This document shows positions 54,347 to 63,446 of a stretch of DNA of 64,000 bases, piece by piece. Position 1 is the first letter of the stretch. Each line of letters opens with the position of its first letter. This stretch comes from AC-32 sp963766375 (GTDB taxonomy: Bacteria; Actinomycetota; Thermoleophilia; Gaiellales; Gaiellaceae), in assembly GCA_963766375.1 (NCBI GenBank), contig CAVXZG010000004.1:124001-188000 (forward strand), written 5' to 3'. The translations under genes and the position numbers were made by a program. Below the pieces are notes generated by a model. That model had not been told where the DNA came from. It saw only the letters and a list, made by a program, of their open reading frames with translations, and searched no databases.

Positions 54347-55386
54347 TGGACGAGCTCGTCGACGAGATCGAGCGCTCGTACCGCGAGACGCAGGAGCGGC
54401 TCAGCGATCCGGCCGTCTACAACGATCACCGCGAGGCCGCCGACGTGGGGCGGCGCCTGAAGGAGCTCGAGGGCCCCTACAAGCTGGCGCAGGAATGGCG
54501 TCTCGTCACCGCAGACCTCGACGCGGCCCGCGCCGACTCCGACCTGAAGGAGCTCGTGCCCGACCTGGAGCAGCGGGCGGCCGCGCTCGAAGAGGAGCTC
54601 AAGCTCGCGCTCGTCGAGACCGACCCGGCCGACCGCAAGGACGTGATCGTCGAGGTCCGTCAGGGCGTCGGCGGCGACGAGGCGGCGCTCTGGGCGGCCG
54701 ACCTCTTCCGGATGCTGACCCGCTACGCCGAGCGGCGTGGCTTCGCGATCGAGCAGCTCGAGACCAGCGGCAACGAGTCCGGCGGCTTCAAGGAGGTCGT
54801 CTTCGCGGTCAAGGGCGACGGCGCCTACTCCGTCTTCAAGTGGGAGGCGGGCACGCACCGCGTCCAGCGAGTTCCCGACACCGAGTCGCAGGGGCGGATC
54901 CACACCTCGACGGCGACGGTGGCGGTGATGCCAGAGGCGGAGGAGGTCGAGGTCGAGATCGACCCGAACGACCTCAAGATCGACGTCTACCGCTCGACAG
55001 GCCCCGGCGGCCAGAGCGTGAACACGACCGACTCTGCCGTCCGGATCACGCACCTCCCGACCGGGACCGTCGTCGCGATGCAGGACGAGAAGTCGCAGCT
55101 CCAGAACAAGACGAAGGCGCTGCGCGTCCTGCGCGCGCGCCTCTTCGAGCTGGAGCGCGAGCGGCAGCAGGCCGAGCAGTCCGAGGCCAGGCGCTCGCAG
55201 ATCGGCGGGGGCCGGCGCGCCGAGAAGATCCGCACCTACAACTTCCCGGAGAACCGGCTGACCGACCATCGCGTACACCTCACCGTGCACCGGCTCGACA
55301 AGATCCTCGAAGGAGAGTTGGAGGAGTTCACGGAGGCCCTCGCGGCCGACGAGCGGCAGCGCGCGCTCGAGACAGCGACGGCGTGA
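54346..55386 (+). CDS. prfA: Peptide chain release factor 1
   Basis: 346 residues. Domain 3 has the peptidyl-tRNA hydrolysis motif STGPGGQSVNTTDSAVR (GGQ glutamine modified by PrmC). Domain 2 contains HRVQRVPDTESQGRIHTSTATV. Releases proteins at UAA and UAG. Followed by prmC, the methyltransferase that modifies its GGQ glutamine, the typical functional pair. Confidence 0.97.
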   Translation: MDELVDEIERSYRETQERLSDPAVYNDHREAADVGRRLKELEGPYKLAQEWRLVTADLDAARADSDLKELVPDLEQRAAALEEELKLALVETDPADRKDVIVEVRQGVGGDEAALWAADLFRMLTRYAERRGFAIEQLETSGNESGGFKEVVFAVKGDGAYSVFKWEAGTHRVQRVPDTESQGRIHTSTATVAVMPEAEEVEVEIDPNDLKIDVYRSTGPGGQSVNTTDSAVRITHLPTGTVVAMQDEKSQLQNKTKALRVLRARLFELERERQQAEQSEARRSQIGGGRRAEKIRTYNFPENRLTDHRVHLTVHRLDKILEGELEEFTEALAADERQRALETATA

Positions 55387-55480
55387 CCGCGACCTACGCG
55401 TGTCGACCGGTCAGTTCAGACGGACGCGCGGCGAAGCCGCACGTCCTGAGGGCGGCGCCGACAAGCGGCGCCTCAGCGGC

Positions 55481-56320
55481 GTGACGCTAGGAGATGCCCT
55501 CGCGCGCGCGACGTCCAGGCTCGCGGAGGCGGGCATCGAGTCGGCCCGCCTCGAGTCGGAGTTGCTGCTCTCGAAGGCGTGTGACGACTGCGCCCGCGCG
55601 CTGCTTTACGCCGAGCTCGACCGGGAGCTGAGCGAGGAGCAGGAGACCGCCTTCGAGCGGCAGGTCGCCCGCCGGGAGAAGCGCGAGCCGCTGGCCTACG
55701 TTCTCGGTGAGTGGGGCTTCCGCCGTCTCACGCTCAAGACCGACCGGCGGGCGCTGATCCCGCGGCCCGAGACGGAAGTCGTGGTCGAACGCGCTCTCAC
55801 TCACATCCACGGTCTGGATGCGCCGGAGGTGCTCGACGTCGGCACCGGGACGGGGGCAATTGCCCTCGCGATCGCTGACGAGGTCCCGGACGCGCGGGTC
55901 ACGGCGATCGACTCCTCGCCAGGCGCGCTGGCCCTCGCCCGCGAGAACCTCGACCTCACGGGTATCAACGGCCGCGTCCGGCTCGTCGAGCAGGACCTGA
56001 CGAGCGGGCTCGGCGAAGGGCAGTTCGACCTCGTCGTCTCGAACCCGCCGTACGTCGAGCCCGAGGAGTTGGAGACGCTCCAGCCCGAGGTGCGCGACTG
56101 GGAGCCGCACGTCGCACTCGTCGCCAAAGGTGCGACCGAGGCTGTGGCGCGCGCCGCGACCGAGGCGCTGCGGCCGGGCGGCTGGCTCGTGCTCGAGACC
56201 TCTGCGACCAGGGGGGAGCGCGTGGAGCGGCTGCTTGCCGAGCTCGGCTACGAGCAGGTTACGATCACGCCCGACCTGGCAGGGAGGGACCGGGTGGTCG
56301 AGGGGCGATGGAGGGGCTAG
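55481..56320 (+). CDS. prmC: Release factor glutamine methyltransferase
   Basis: 279 residues from GTG 55481. The SAM-binding motif VLDVGTGTGAIALAIA and the NPPY motif (VVSNPPYVEPEEL) identify PrmC/HemK; the N-terminal helical domain (GIESARLESELLLSKA, REPLAYVLGEWGF, LIPRPETEVVVE) is complete. Methylates the GGQ glutamine of RF1. A longer in-frame start at GTG 55400 is possible but adds low-complexity residues. The last 13 nt overlap the next gene. Confidence 0.93.
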   Translation: MTLGDALARATSRLAEAGIESARLESELLLSKACDDCARALLYAELDRELSEEQETAFERQVARREKREPLAYVLGEWGFRRLTLKTDRRALIPRPETEVVVERALTHIHGLDAPEVLDVGTGTGAIALAIADEVPDARVTAIDSSPGALALARENLDLTGINGRVRLVEQDLTSGLGEGQFDLVVSNPPYVEPEELETLQPEVRDWEPHVALVAKGATEAVARAATEALRPGGWLVLETSATRGERVERLLAELGYEQVTITPDLAGRDRVVEGRWRG

Positions 56321-57172
56321 AGACACGCGACGGGCGGCGTCTGGCCTACCGGCGCACGGGCGAGGGGCCCGTCCTGGTTTGCCACGGTGGAGGCCCCGGC
56401 TTCTCGTCGCTGTACCTCGGCGACCTGGCCGGTCTGGGCGACGAGCTCGAGCTCGTCTTGCTCGACCCGCGCGGGACGGGCGGCTCTGCCAAGCCTTCCG
56501 ATCCGCGCGCCTACGCGATCGAGGACTACGTCTCCGACCTCGAGGAGCTCCGCGAACACCTGGGGCTCGCGCGCATGCAGCTCTTCGGCCACTCGCACGG
56601 CGGCGTCGTCGCGATCGCCTACGCCGCGCGCCATCCGGAGCGGGTCGAGCGCCTGATTCTGGCGAGCACCCTGGCGCGCTTCTCGCCCGAGCAGGAGGCG
56701 GCGATGGCGGCGGCCGTCGAGGCGCACGCGGGCGAGCCGTGGTACGGGGACGCGCGCGCGGCGCTCGAAGCCGAAGAGGCCGGCGAGTTCGAGACCGACG
56801 AGGAGCTGGCCGAGCTTACGCTGCGGGAGTTCCCTTTCTACTTCGCCCGGTACGGCGACGTTGAGCGAGCGTACGTGGCGACGCTGCGGCGGCGACAAGC
56901 CGAACGCGGACGCGTTGCGCCTCTTCAATCAGGAGCAGGTGCCCACGTTCGACCTGCGGCCGGAGCTTCCGCAGATCGCCGCACCCACGCTCGTGATCAC
57001 CGGCGAAGAGGACTTCATCACCGGGCCGCTCTCCGCCGCCGAGCTCTCGGAAGGGATCGCCGGCGCCGAGACCGTCCTGATCCCGGGTTGCGGGCACTTC
57101 ATCTTCGTCGAGGCTCCCGAGGCTTTCCGCGAGTCAGTGCTCGCCTTCCTCGGCGCAGGTGCGCGCGCGTGA
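56308..57172 (+). CDS. Proline iminopeptidase-like alpha/beta hydrolase, one frame break
   Basis: About 288 residues. VLVCHGGGPGFSSLYL and DPRGTGGSAKPSD give the oxyanion region of the proline iminopeptidase group; the nucleophile is in LFGHSHGGVVAIAYA. Near 56890 the frame shifts to NADALRLFNQEQVPTFDL, with the acid in ITGEEDFITG and the His in PGCGHFIFVE. All catalytic parts survive across one indel. The gene lies between prmC and tsaC, overlapping both, so it is part of the operon although not usually found there. Confidence 0.85.
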
Positions 57173-57775
57173 TCGACGAGGCCGTCGCAGAGCTGAAGGA
57201 GGGCCGGCCGGTCGTGCTGCCGACCGACACCGTCTACGGGCTTTGCGCCGATCCCCACAGCGAGGGCCCGTCGCGTGAGCTCTATCGGATGAAGGGCACG
57301 CCGCCTGGACCAGCCGATGGCGCTGGTGGCCGGCGAGATCGACCTGCTCCTCGAATGCGTGCCGGAGCTCCGCGGCCGTTCGGGAACGATGGTGCGCGCG
57401 CTCCTGCCGGGGCCCTTCACGCTGATCCTGCCGAACCCGGGGCAGCGCTTCCGCTGGATCACGGGCGCGGCGCCCGGCCGGATCGGCGTCCGGGTGCCAG
57501 AGCTCGCCGGTCCCGGCGCCGAGGTGCTGGCGCGCGTCGGCGCGGTCGTGGCGACGAGCGCGAACGTTCACGGCGGCCCCGACCCGCGCAGGCTCGAGGA
57601 CGTCCCCGTCGAGATCCGCGCAGGAGCGGCGGCGGTCGTGGACGGGGGCGAGCTTCCCGGCAAACCCTCGACCGTGCTCGACCTCACAGGCGAGGAGCCA
57701 CAGGTTCTGCGCGAGGGCGCGGTTCCCGCTGAAGAGGCCCTGGAACGGGCGCTCGCTGCAACCGTCGGCAGGTAG
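57169..57775 (+). CDS. Threonylcarbamoyl-AMP synthase (Sua5/YciO/YrdC), one frame break
   Basis: About 202 residues from GTG 57169 (overlap with the previous stop). The N-terminal VVLPTDTVYGLCADPHSE is the YrdC signature, followed by LYRMKGTPP. Near 57310 the frame shifts, giving QPMALVAGEIDLLLE, LLPGPFTLILPN, RIGVRVPE and VVATSANVHGG, the remainder of the family. It makes threonylcarbamoyl-AMP for the t6A37 modification of tRNAs reading ANN codons. The short form lacks the Sua5 C-terminal domain. Close to prmC, as in many bacteria. Confidence 0.92.
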
Positions 57776-57815
57776 CGCAAGTACCATCACTCCCGGATCC
57801 GACCGAGGAGAAGCC

Positions 57816-59108
57816 ATGGCCGTAGCGCAGGAAACCGTGCAGCATCTTCGCACCGCGGGGCTGGCCGAGGTCGACCCGTCGATCGCCGAGTTGCTCGGCC
57901 GGGAGCTCGAGCGCCAGCGCGGCCAGGTCGAGCTGATCGCCTCCGAGAACTTCACCTGGCCCTCCGTGCTCGAGGCGGTCGGCTCGGTGCCGACAAACAA
58001 GTACGCCGAGGGCTACCCGGGGCGGCGCTACTACGGCGGTTGCGAGGTCGTGGACGAGATCGAGCAGACGGCGATCGACCGCGCGAAGGAGCTCTTCGGC
58101 GCCGAGCACGCGAACGTGCAGCCCCACGCGGGGGCGCAGACGAACATGGCGGTCTACCTTGCGGCGCTCGACCCGGGCGACACGATCCTCTCGCTCGAGC
58201 TCTCGCACGGCGGGCACCTGACCCACGGCCTCAAGGTCAACTTCTCGGGCCGGCTCTACACGATCGTCCACTACGGAGTCAGTCGCGAGACGAACCTCGT
58301 GGACTACGACGAGGTGCTGGCGCTGGCCAAGCAGCACAAGCCGAAGCTGATCATCTGCGGCGGCTCGGCCTACCCGCGCACGGTCGAGGCCGACCGGTTT
58401 CGGGAGATCGCCGACGAGGTTGGCGCGCTCCTCCTCTGCGACATGGCGCACTTCGCCGGGCTCGTCGCGGCCGGGCTGCACCCGAGCCCGGTGCCGCACT
58501 GCGACTTCGTCACCTCGACCACCCACAAGACGCTCGCGGGGCCGCGCGCCGGGTTCGTGCTCTGCAAGGAAGAGCACGCGCAGGCGATCGACCGCGCGGT
58601 CTTCCCGGGGATGCAGGGCGGGCCGCTGGAGCACACGATCGCGGCCAAGGCGACGTGCTTCCGGATCGCTGCGACCGAGGCCTTCCGCGACTACCAGTCG
58701 CTCGTGCGCGCGAACGCGGACACGCTGGCAGCCACGCTGCAGGAGGGCGGGCTCGACGTCCTCACCGGCGGCACCGACACGCACCTGCTTCAGGTCGATC
58801 TCCGCTCGACCGAATGGTCGGGTAAGGACGCCGAAGAGCGGCTCGCCGAGGTCAAGCTGACGGTGAACCGCAACACGGTGCCTTTCGACGAGCGGCCGCC
58901 CACGGTCGCGTCGGGGATCCGAATCGGCACGCCTGCGGCGACGATGCGCGGGTTCGACGAGGAGGACTTCCGCGAGGTCGGCCAGGTGATCGCCGGCGCC
59001 CTCGACGACGGGGCGGACGTCCCCGCGCTGACGGCCCGCATCGAGTCGCTCTGCGAGCGGCGGCCGCTGTACCCGGGCTTCCGCGGCTACACCACGTACG
59101 TCGCGTGA
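57816..59108 (+). CDS. glyA: Serine hydroxymethyltransferase
   Basis: 430 residues. PLP enzyme converting serine and tetrahydrofolate to glycine and methylene-THF. LIASENFTWPSVLEAVGS, NKYAEGYPGRRYYGGCE, NVQPHAGAQTNMAVY, CDMAHFAGLVAAG and the PLP lysine in TSTTHKTLAGPRAG are all intact. GAGGAGA lies 6 nt before ATG 57816. The stop overlaps the upp start (GTGA). Confidence 0.97.
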   Translation: MAVAQETVQHLRTAGLAEVDPSIAELLGRELERQRGQVELIASENFTWPSVLEAVGSVPTNKYAEGYPGRRYYGGCEVVDEIEQTAIDRAKELFGAEHANVQPHAGAQTNMAVYLAALDPGDTILSLELSHGGHLTHGLKVNFSGRLYTIVHYGVSRETNLVDYDEVLALAKQHKPKLIICGGSAYPRTVEADRFREIADEVGALLLCDMAHFAGLVAAGLHPSPVPHCDFVTSTTHKTLAGPRAGFVLCKEEHAQAIDRAVFPGMQGGPLEHTIAAKATCFRIAATEAFRDYQSLVRANADTLAATLQEGGLDVLTGGTDTHLLQVDLRSTEWSGKDAEERLAEVKLTVNRNTVPFDERPPTVASGIRIGTPAATMRGFDEEDFREVGQVIAGALDDGADVPALTARIESLCERRPLYPGFRGYTTYVA

Positions 59109-59749
59109 CGGAGACCGTCAACGGCGTCACCGTCGTCACCCACCCGCTCGTCCAGCACAAGCTCTCGTACCTGCGCGACAAGAACACGCCGACGGTGCAC
59201 TTCCGCAAGCTCGCGAACGAGCTGACGCTCCTTCTCACCTACGAGGCGACGAAGGACTTCCCGACCGAGCCCGACGAGGTCGAGACGCCGCTCGAGCGGA
59301 CGACGGTGCAGCGGATCGCCGGCAAGAAGGTGGCCGTCTGCCCGGTGCTGCGCGCCGGCCTGGGCATGCTCGACGGGGTGCTCTCGCTCGTCTCCAGCGC
59401 GCGGGTTGGGTTCATCGGCCTCTACCGCGACGAGGAGACGCTGCAGCCGGTCGAGTACTACATCAAGCTGCCGGAGCTCGGGGACGGCGAGCGCGACGCG
59501 ATCGTGCTCGACCCGATGCTCGCGACCGGGCGCTCGAGCGCGGCGGCGGTCGACGCCGTGAAGAAGGCGGGCGCGAGGTCGGTCTCGCTCGTCTGTCTCG
59601 TGGCCGCGCCCGAAGGGATCGCCCACTTCCAGAGCGAACATCCCGACGTGAAGGTCGTCACCGCCGCCATCGACCGCGGCCTCGACGAGCGCGGCTACAT
59701 CGTTCCCGGTCTCGGTGACGCCGGCGACCGGCTCTACGGAACCAAGTAG
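59105..59749 (+). CDS. upp: Uracil phosphoribosyltransferase
   Basis: 214 residues. It salvages uracil to UMP with PRPP. HPLVQHKLSYLRDKNT at the start, VCPVLRAGLGMLDGVL, the PRPP-binding VLDPMLATGRSSAAA and the uracil-binding end DRGLDERGYIVPGLGDAGDRLYGT are typical. GTG 59105 overlaps the glyA stop. Followed by the wecA-like gene after 9 nt. Confidence 0.96.
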   Translation: MTETVNGVTVVTHPLVQHKLSYLRDKNTPTVHFRKLANELTLLLTYEATKDFPTEPDEVETPLERTTVQRIAGKKVAVCPVLRAGLGMLDGVLSLVSSARVGFIGLYRDEETLQPVEYYIKLPELGDGERDAIVLDPMLATGRSSAAAVDAVKKAGARSVSLVCLVAAPEGIAHFQSEHPDVKVVTAAIDRGLDERGYIVPGLGDAGDRLYGTK

Positions 59750-59758
59750 CAAGCAGCC

Positions 59759-60886
59759 ATGTGGAACACACTCACCGATCACCTGGAGGTCGTCTACGGC
59801 GCGGCGCTTGCCCTGGTCATCGTCGTGCTCCTGACCCCGGCCGTGGGTGGGATGGCGCGGATGCTCGGCGTGGTCGACCGGCCCGGCATGCGCCGCCTCA
59901 ACCGCAGCCCGGTGCCGCGTCTGGGCGGGCTCGCGCTCTTCTTCGGGATCTTCGTTCCGGCGCTCGCGTTCCTGCCGCTCGGCCGGGAGACGAAGGGCCT
60001 CCTGCTCGGTGCCGCGGTGGCCACGCTCGTCGGCGCGATCGACGACTTTCGCGGGCTCGTCTGGTGGGAGAAGCTCGGCGGCCAGATCGCCGCGGCCGCG
60101 ATCCCGACCGGCTTCGGGATCTGGGTGCAGAACTTCACCTTCCCGCTCGTCGGCGTGCACGAGCTACCTGGCTGGGTCGGCGTGCCGCTGACGATCCTCT
60201 GGATCGTGGCGATCATGAACATGGTCAACTTCCTCGACGGGCTGGACGGCCTCGCCGCGGGCGTCTGCGGCATCTCCGGCTTCACCTTCTGCCTGATCGC
60301 GCTCTCGCTCGGCCGGCCCGAGCCCGCGATCCTGGCGGCGATCGTCTTCGGCGCGTGTCTCGGCTTCCTTCGTCACAACTTCTATCCGGCACGGATCTTC
60401 ATGGGCGACTCGGGGGCCCTGCTGCTCGGCTTCACGCTCGGGGCACTCGCGGTTCAGGGCCTCTTGAAGACCGCCGCGATCGCGACCCTGCTCTTCCCGT
60501 TGCTCATCCTGGCGATCCCGATCCTCGACACCTCGTTCGTGGTCGCCAAGCGGATCAAGCACGGCGAGCCGATCTACGGCGCCGACCGCACGCACCTGCA
60601 CCACCGGTTCCTGAACATCGGCTACTCGCAGAAGCGTGCCGCGCTCACGATGTGGGCCTGGTGCGCGGTGCTCGCGGGGGCCGCGCTCGCCACCCGCTTC
60701 ATCCACCCGCACGCCCACGGCGTCTGGAACCTGTGGCCGACCGTCGCGGTCGCCTCGATCGGCGCGATCGCCCTCGGAGCCTCGATCTACATGGTCTACC
60801 TGCTCGAGATCGTGAAGCTCGCGAACCCGCGCATCCGCCGGCGCGAGCAGGAAGCGCGCGAGGCCGCCGCGCGCCGCACCGCCTAG
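59759..60886 (+). CDS. Undecaprenyl-phosphate N-acetylglucosaminyl 1-phosphate transferase (WecA/TagO family)
   Basis: 375 residues, about eleven membrane helices. Family motifs: NRSPVPRLGGLALF, GAIDDFRGL (Mg-binding DD), MNMVNFLDGLDGLAAG, FMGDSGALLLGF and THLHHRFL near the end. It starts lipid-linked polysaccharide synthesis at the cytoplasmic membrane face. It lies between upp and the atp genes as in other actinobacteria. Its stop overlaps that of the convergent hydrolase (CTAG). Confidence 0.94.
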   Translation: MWNTLTDHLEVVYGAALALVIVVLLTPAVGGMARMLGVVDRPGMRRLNRSPVPRLGGLALFFGIFVPALAFLPLGRETKGLLLGAAVATLVGAIDDFRGLVWWEKLGGQIAAAAIPTGFGIWVQNFTFPLVGVHELPGWVGVPLTILWIVAIMNMVNFLDGLDGLAAGVCGISGFTFCLIALSLGRPEPAILAAIVFGACLGFLRHNFYPARIFMGDSGALLLGFTLGALAVQGLLKTAAIATLLFPLLILAIPILDTSFVVAKRIKHGEPIYGADRTHLHHRFLNIGYSQKRAALTMWAWCAVLAGAALATRFIHPHAHGVWNLWPTVAVASIGAIALGASIYMVYLLEIVKLANPRIRRREQEAREAAARRTA

Positions 60887-61578
60887 CGCGAGAGGAAGCC
60901 CTCGAGCAACTCGACGTATCCCGGCGCGCGTGGGACCCCGTGGCCTGCGCCCGGCAGCACGGCCCGCTCCGCACCGATGCGCTCCGCGAGCACGTCGCAG
61001 ACCGCGTCGAAGGCGGGGCTGTGCCCGCCAGAGATCACGAGTTTCCGGAACGGCGCTCCCGCGATTGCGTCCACCGGGATCTCCGCCTCCCACGGCGGTC
61101 GCTCGACCATCAGGGCGCGGATGCCTTGCTCGAGGTCCGCCGGAAGCGGATCGATAACCGCAGGCGCGCTCCCGACGATCTCGCCGAATCGGCGTAAGAA
61201 CTCTGCGGGGTCGGGCGCGCCGCTCTCGAAGAGCTCCGCGAGGCGGCGCACGAGCCTCGCGACCTCGGGGTTCCCCCGAGCGAGCGCGAACGCGGGCGGC
61301 TCGCTCACGGTCAGCGAGTAGATCGCCTCAGGCCGCCGAGCCGCCATCAGTAGCGCGATCACGCCGCCGTACGAGTGGCCCACCAGATGGGCGCCGTCTG
61401 CGAGCAACGGAGCGAGCTCGGCAGCCTGCTTCGCGAAATCGATCCGATCGAGCAGCGGCCCCGGTGGATACCCGCCGCGGTTTGGGACGACGAGCTCGAA
61501 GTGCTCAACCAGCGGTTGTACCGGCGCCCACGCGATGGGGCCGTTGCCGACGCTCCCGTGGACGAGCACGACGCGCAC
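60883..61578 (-). CDS. Alpha/beta hydrolase
   Basis: 231 residues from GTG 61578. VVLVHGSVGNGPIAWAPVQ holds the oxyanion part, HLVGHSYGGVIALLMA the nucleophile Ser, LVISGGHSPAFDAVCD the acid and LPGAGHGVPRAPGY the His. Cytoplasmic, substrate unknown. It is an isolated minus-strand gene inserted between wecA and the atp operon. Confidence 0.88.
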   Translation of the reverse strand: MRVVLVHGSVGNGPIAWAPVQPLVEHFELVVPNRGGYPPGPLLDRIDFAKQAAELAPLLADGAHLVGHSYGGVIALLMAARRPEAIYSLTVSEPPAFALARGNPEVARLVRRLAELFESGAPDPAEFLRRFGEIVGSAPAVIDPLPADLEQGIRALMVERPPWEAEIPVDAIAGAPFRKLVISGGHSPAFDAVCDVLAERIGAERAVLPGAGHGVPRAPGYVELLEGFLSR

Positions 61579-61652
61579 CGGAGCGATCTTACGTGAACAA
61601 AGTGCCCGAAAAACGCGGCGCTTGAGCCGGTTTTCGCTGTCACAAGGTTTGG

Positions 61653-61658
61653 TATGCT
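61653..61658 (+). promoter_or_regulatory. Possible -10 box of the ATP synthase operon
   Basis: TATGCT lies 9 nt before ATG 61668, so the transcript would have almost no leader. No good -35 is visible; TTTTCG at 61631-61636 is weak. Confidence 0.3.
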
Positions 61659-61667
61659 CGGCCGCGC

Positions 61668-61868
61668 ATGGAGCCCAGCCCTCGTTCCTCGTTCGAGCCG
61701 GCAGGGGCCGGTGCGTTGCTCGGGGGCGTGACCGCCGCAAGCGTGGGCATCGGCGCTCTCGTCGGCTGGGCCGCCGGTTCGGTCGGCCTCGGGATCCTCG
61801 GCGGGGCCTTCGTCGGCATCCCCGCAGGCGTGTTCACCGTCTACAAGCGCTACCGGAACGCCTTTTGA
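61668..61868 (+). CDS. AtpZ/AtpI-like small membrane protein
   Basis: 66 residues, two glycine-rich hydrophobic helices (AGALLGGVTAASVGIGALVGWAAG and LGILGGAFVGIPAGVFTVY) typical of the small protein encoded first in many atp operons (AtpZ). It may assist c-ring or Mg/Ca handling during ATP synthase assembly. First gene of the atp unit; it overlaps the next by 4 nt (TTGA). Confidence 0.75.
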   Translation: MEPSPRSSFEPAGAGALLGGVTAASVGIGALVGWAAGSVGLGILGGAFVGIPAGVFTVYKRYRNAF

Positions 61869-62263
61869 CCCGCGTCGGAATCCTCGGAGCGCCGCGGCCG
61901 ATGCCGCGCGGCTGGGTTCCCGCGCTCGGGGGCGGCCTGATGATCGTGCTCGCGCTCCCCGTGTTCCTCGTCGCCGGCTGGCCGCTCTCGGGCTGGGCGA
62001 TCGCGGCGGTTCTCTGGGCCGGCGGTCAATGCTTCGGCCTGCTGCTCGCGAGGTTCCGGCCCTCGCCGGATAACCTCGCCGGCTCCGGGGTACTGGCGTT
62101 CGGGATGATGATTCGCATGCTGGCGGTGCTGGTCGTCCTGCTCGTGGTCGCCTCGAGCGACGGCGACGTCGGTCTCGCGGCTGCGCTCACCTACGGCCTC
62201 GCCTACACCGCCGAGCTGGGCCTGTCGCTCGCCGGCTACTACAGCCAGGAGCCGACCGCGTGA
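61865..62263 (+). CDS. AtpI-like ATP synthase operon membrane protein
   Basis: 132 residues from TTG 61865. Four hydrophobic helices: LMIVLALPVFLVAGW, AIAAVLWAGGQCFGLLL, GMMIRMLAVLVVLLVVA and ALTYGLAYTAELGLSLAGYY. Sequence identity to AtpI is not obvious, but size, helix number and position before atpB fit the c-ring assembly factor. Overlaps atpB by 4 nt (GTGA). Confidence 0.65.
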   Translation: MTRVGILGAPRPMPRGWVPALGGGLMIVLALPVFLVAGWPLSGWAIAAVLWAGGQCFGLLLARFRPSPDNLAGSGVLAFGMMIRMLAVLVVLLVVASSDGDVGLAAALTYGLAYTAELGLSLAGYYSQEPTA

Positions 62264-63108
62264 AACGTCTCTTTCGTCAGCTCTGACGCTGCTGGCTTTG
62301 GCGCTGCCCGCGCCGGCGTTCGCCCGCGGCGAGTTCGACCCGACCACCGAGTTCGAGCAGCACGAGTGGGTCTCGATCCACCTCGGCCCGCTGAACATGT
62401 CGATCACGAAGGCGGTCGCCTACCTGTTGATCGGGACGGCGCTGACGATCCTGCTCGGCCTCGTGCTGATGCGCGGGAAGACGCTCAACCGCCGCCAGAC
62501 GGTCGGCGAGGCGATCTACGAGATCGCCCAAGTGCAGGTCGCCGAGCAGGGCCTACCGGGAAAGGCGATCGGGCGCTGGTTCCCGTACGTCGCCTCGCTG
62601 ATGCTGTTCATCTGGGTAATCAATCTGATCGGCTTCATCCCGCTGCCACTGACCGGAGAGACGTGGCACGGCGTCCCGGTCGTGGGGAATCTACGCCGCG
62701 ACCTCATCGCTATCGGTGACCCTTGCCCTTGCTCTGCTGACCTTCGTGTTCACGCATGTCGAGGGCATCCGCTGGAACGGGCCGGTCCGCTACTTCAAGA
62801 GCTGGATTCCGGAGGCGCCCAAGGCGCTACTCGCGTTGATCGTTCCACTCGAGATCCTCGGCCAGTTCATGCGCCTGATCTCGCTCAGCGTCCGTCTTTT
62901 CGCCAACATGCTCGCGGGCCACATCCTGATCCTGACCTTCATCGGCCTGATTTTCATCCTCGAGAGCATCGTTCTGGCCCCGTTCGTGATCATCGTCGGC
63001 TCGGTCTTCTACATCTTCGAGGTCGTGATTGTGGTCTCGATCCAGGCGTTCATCTTCGCCGCCCTGTCCGCCATCTACATCGGCTCGGCGATCGAGCCGG
63101 AGCACTAA
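62260..63108 (+). CDS. atpB: ATP synthase F0 subunit a, two frame breaks
   Basis: About 283 residues. GTG 62260 overlaps the previous stop; within 15 nt the frame must shift (near 62272) to reach SALTLLALALPAPAFARGEFDP. A second shift near 62690 (after GVPVVGN) leads to LSVTLALALLTFVFTHVEG and the proton-channel helices: SLSVRLFANMLAGHILI, with the essential Arg, and VVSIQAFIFAALSAIYIG. Forms the proton path with the c-ring. Both breaks look like indels. Confidence 0.93.
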
Positions 63109-63136
63109 GGCGTCGCTTGCGATGCCGACCAGAAAA

Positions 63137-63163
63137 GGCTGTGCCGGCTTTGCCGGTACAGCC
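63137..63163 (+). promoter_or_regulatory. Stem-loop directly upstream of atpE
   Basis: GGCTGTGCCGGC (63137-63148) pairs with GCCGGTACAGCC (63152-63163) with one G-T wobble, across a TTT loop. It is followed within 10 nt by AAGGAGG and the atpE start. There is no T-tract, so it is more likely an mRNA-processing, stability or translation element than a terminator. Confidence 0.6.
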
Positions 63164-63181
63164 GGCTAAAAAGGAGGCATC

Positions 63182-63445
63182 GTGATTGCAACAGTCCTCG
63201 CCGCAACCACGGGCGACGTGACCAAGGCCGGCAAGGCGATCGGCCTGGCGCTTGGCGTCGGCCTCGGCGCCCTCGGCGCCGGAATCGGGATCGGCAACAT
63301 CTTCGCGTCCATGATCCAGTCGGTTGCCCGGCAGCCCGAGCTCCGCGGTGAGCTCCAGGGCATCCAGTGGCTCGGCTTCGCCCTCACCGAGGCGGTCGTC
63401 TTCTACGGCCTGCTCGGCTCGATCCTCGCGTACGTCCTGGTCTAA
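63182..63445 (+). CDS. atpE: ATP synthase F0 subunit c
   Basis: 87 residues. Two helices with GLGALGAGIGIGNI in the first and the ion-carrying Glu70 in LGFALTEAVVFYGLL in the second; the polar loop is ARQPELRG. No Gln/Ser set typical of Na+-binding c subunits is evident beside Glu70, so proton use is likely. GTG 63182 has AAGGAGG 6 nt upstream, the strongest ribosome binding site in the operon, fitting the high copy number of subunit c. Confidence 0.96.
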   Translation: MIATVLAATTGDVTKAGKAIGLALGVGLGALGAGIGIGNIFASMIQSVARQPELRGELQGIQWLGFALTEAVVFYGLLGSILAYVLV

Positions 63446-63446
63446 G

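Noticed and set aside
55450..55480. Hairpin GGCGCC...GGCGCC between prfA and prmC as a terminator
   Set aside because: No T-run, and the flanking genes are functionally coupled and closely spaced, so termination here is unlikely.
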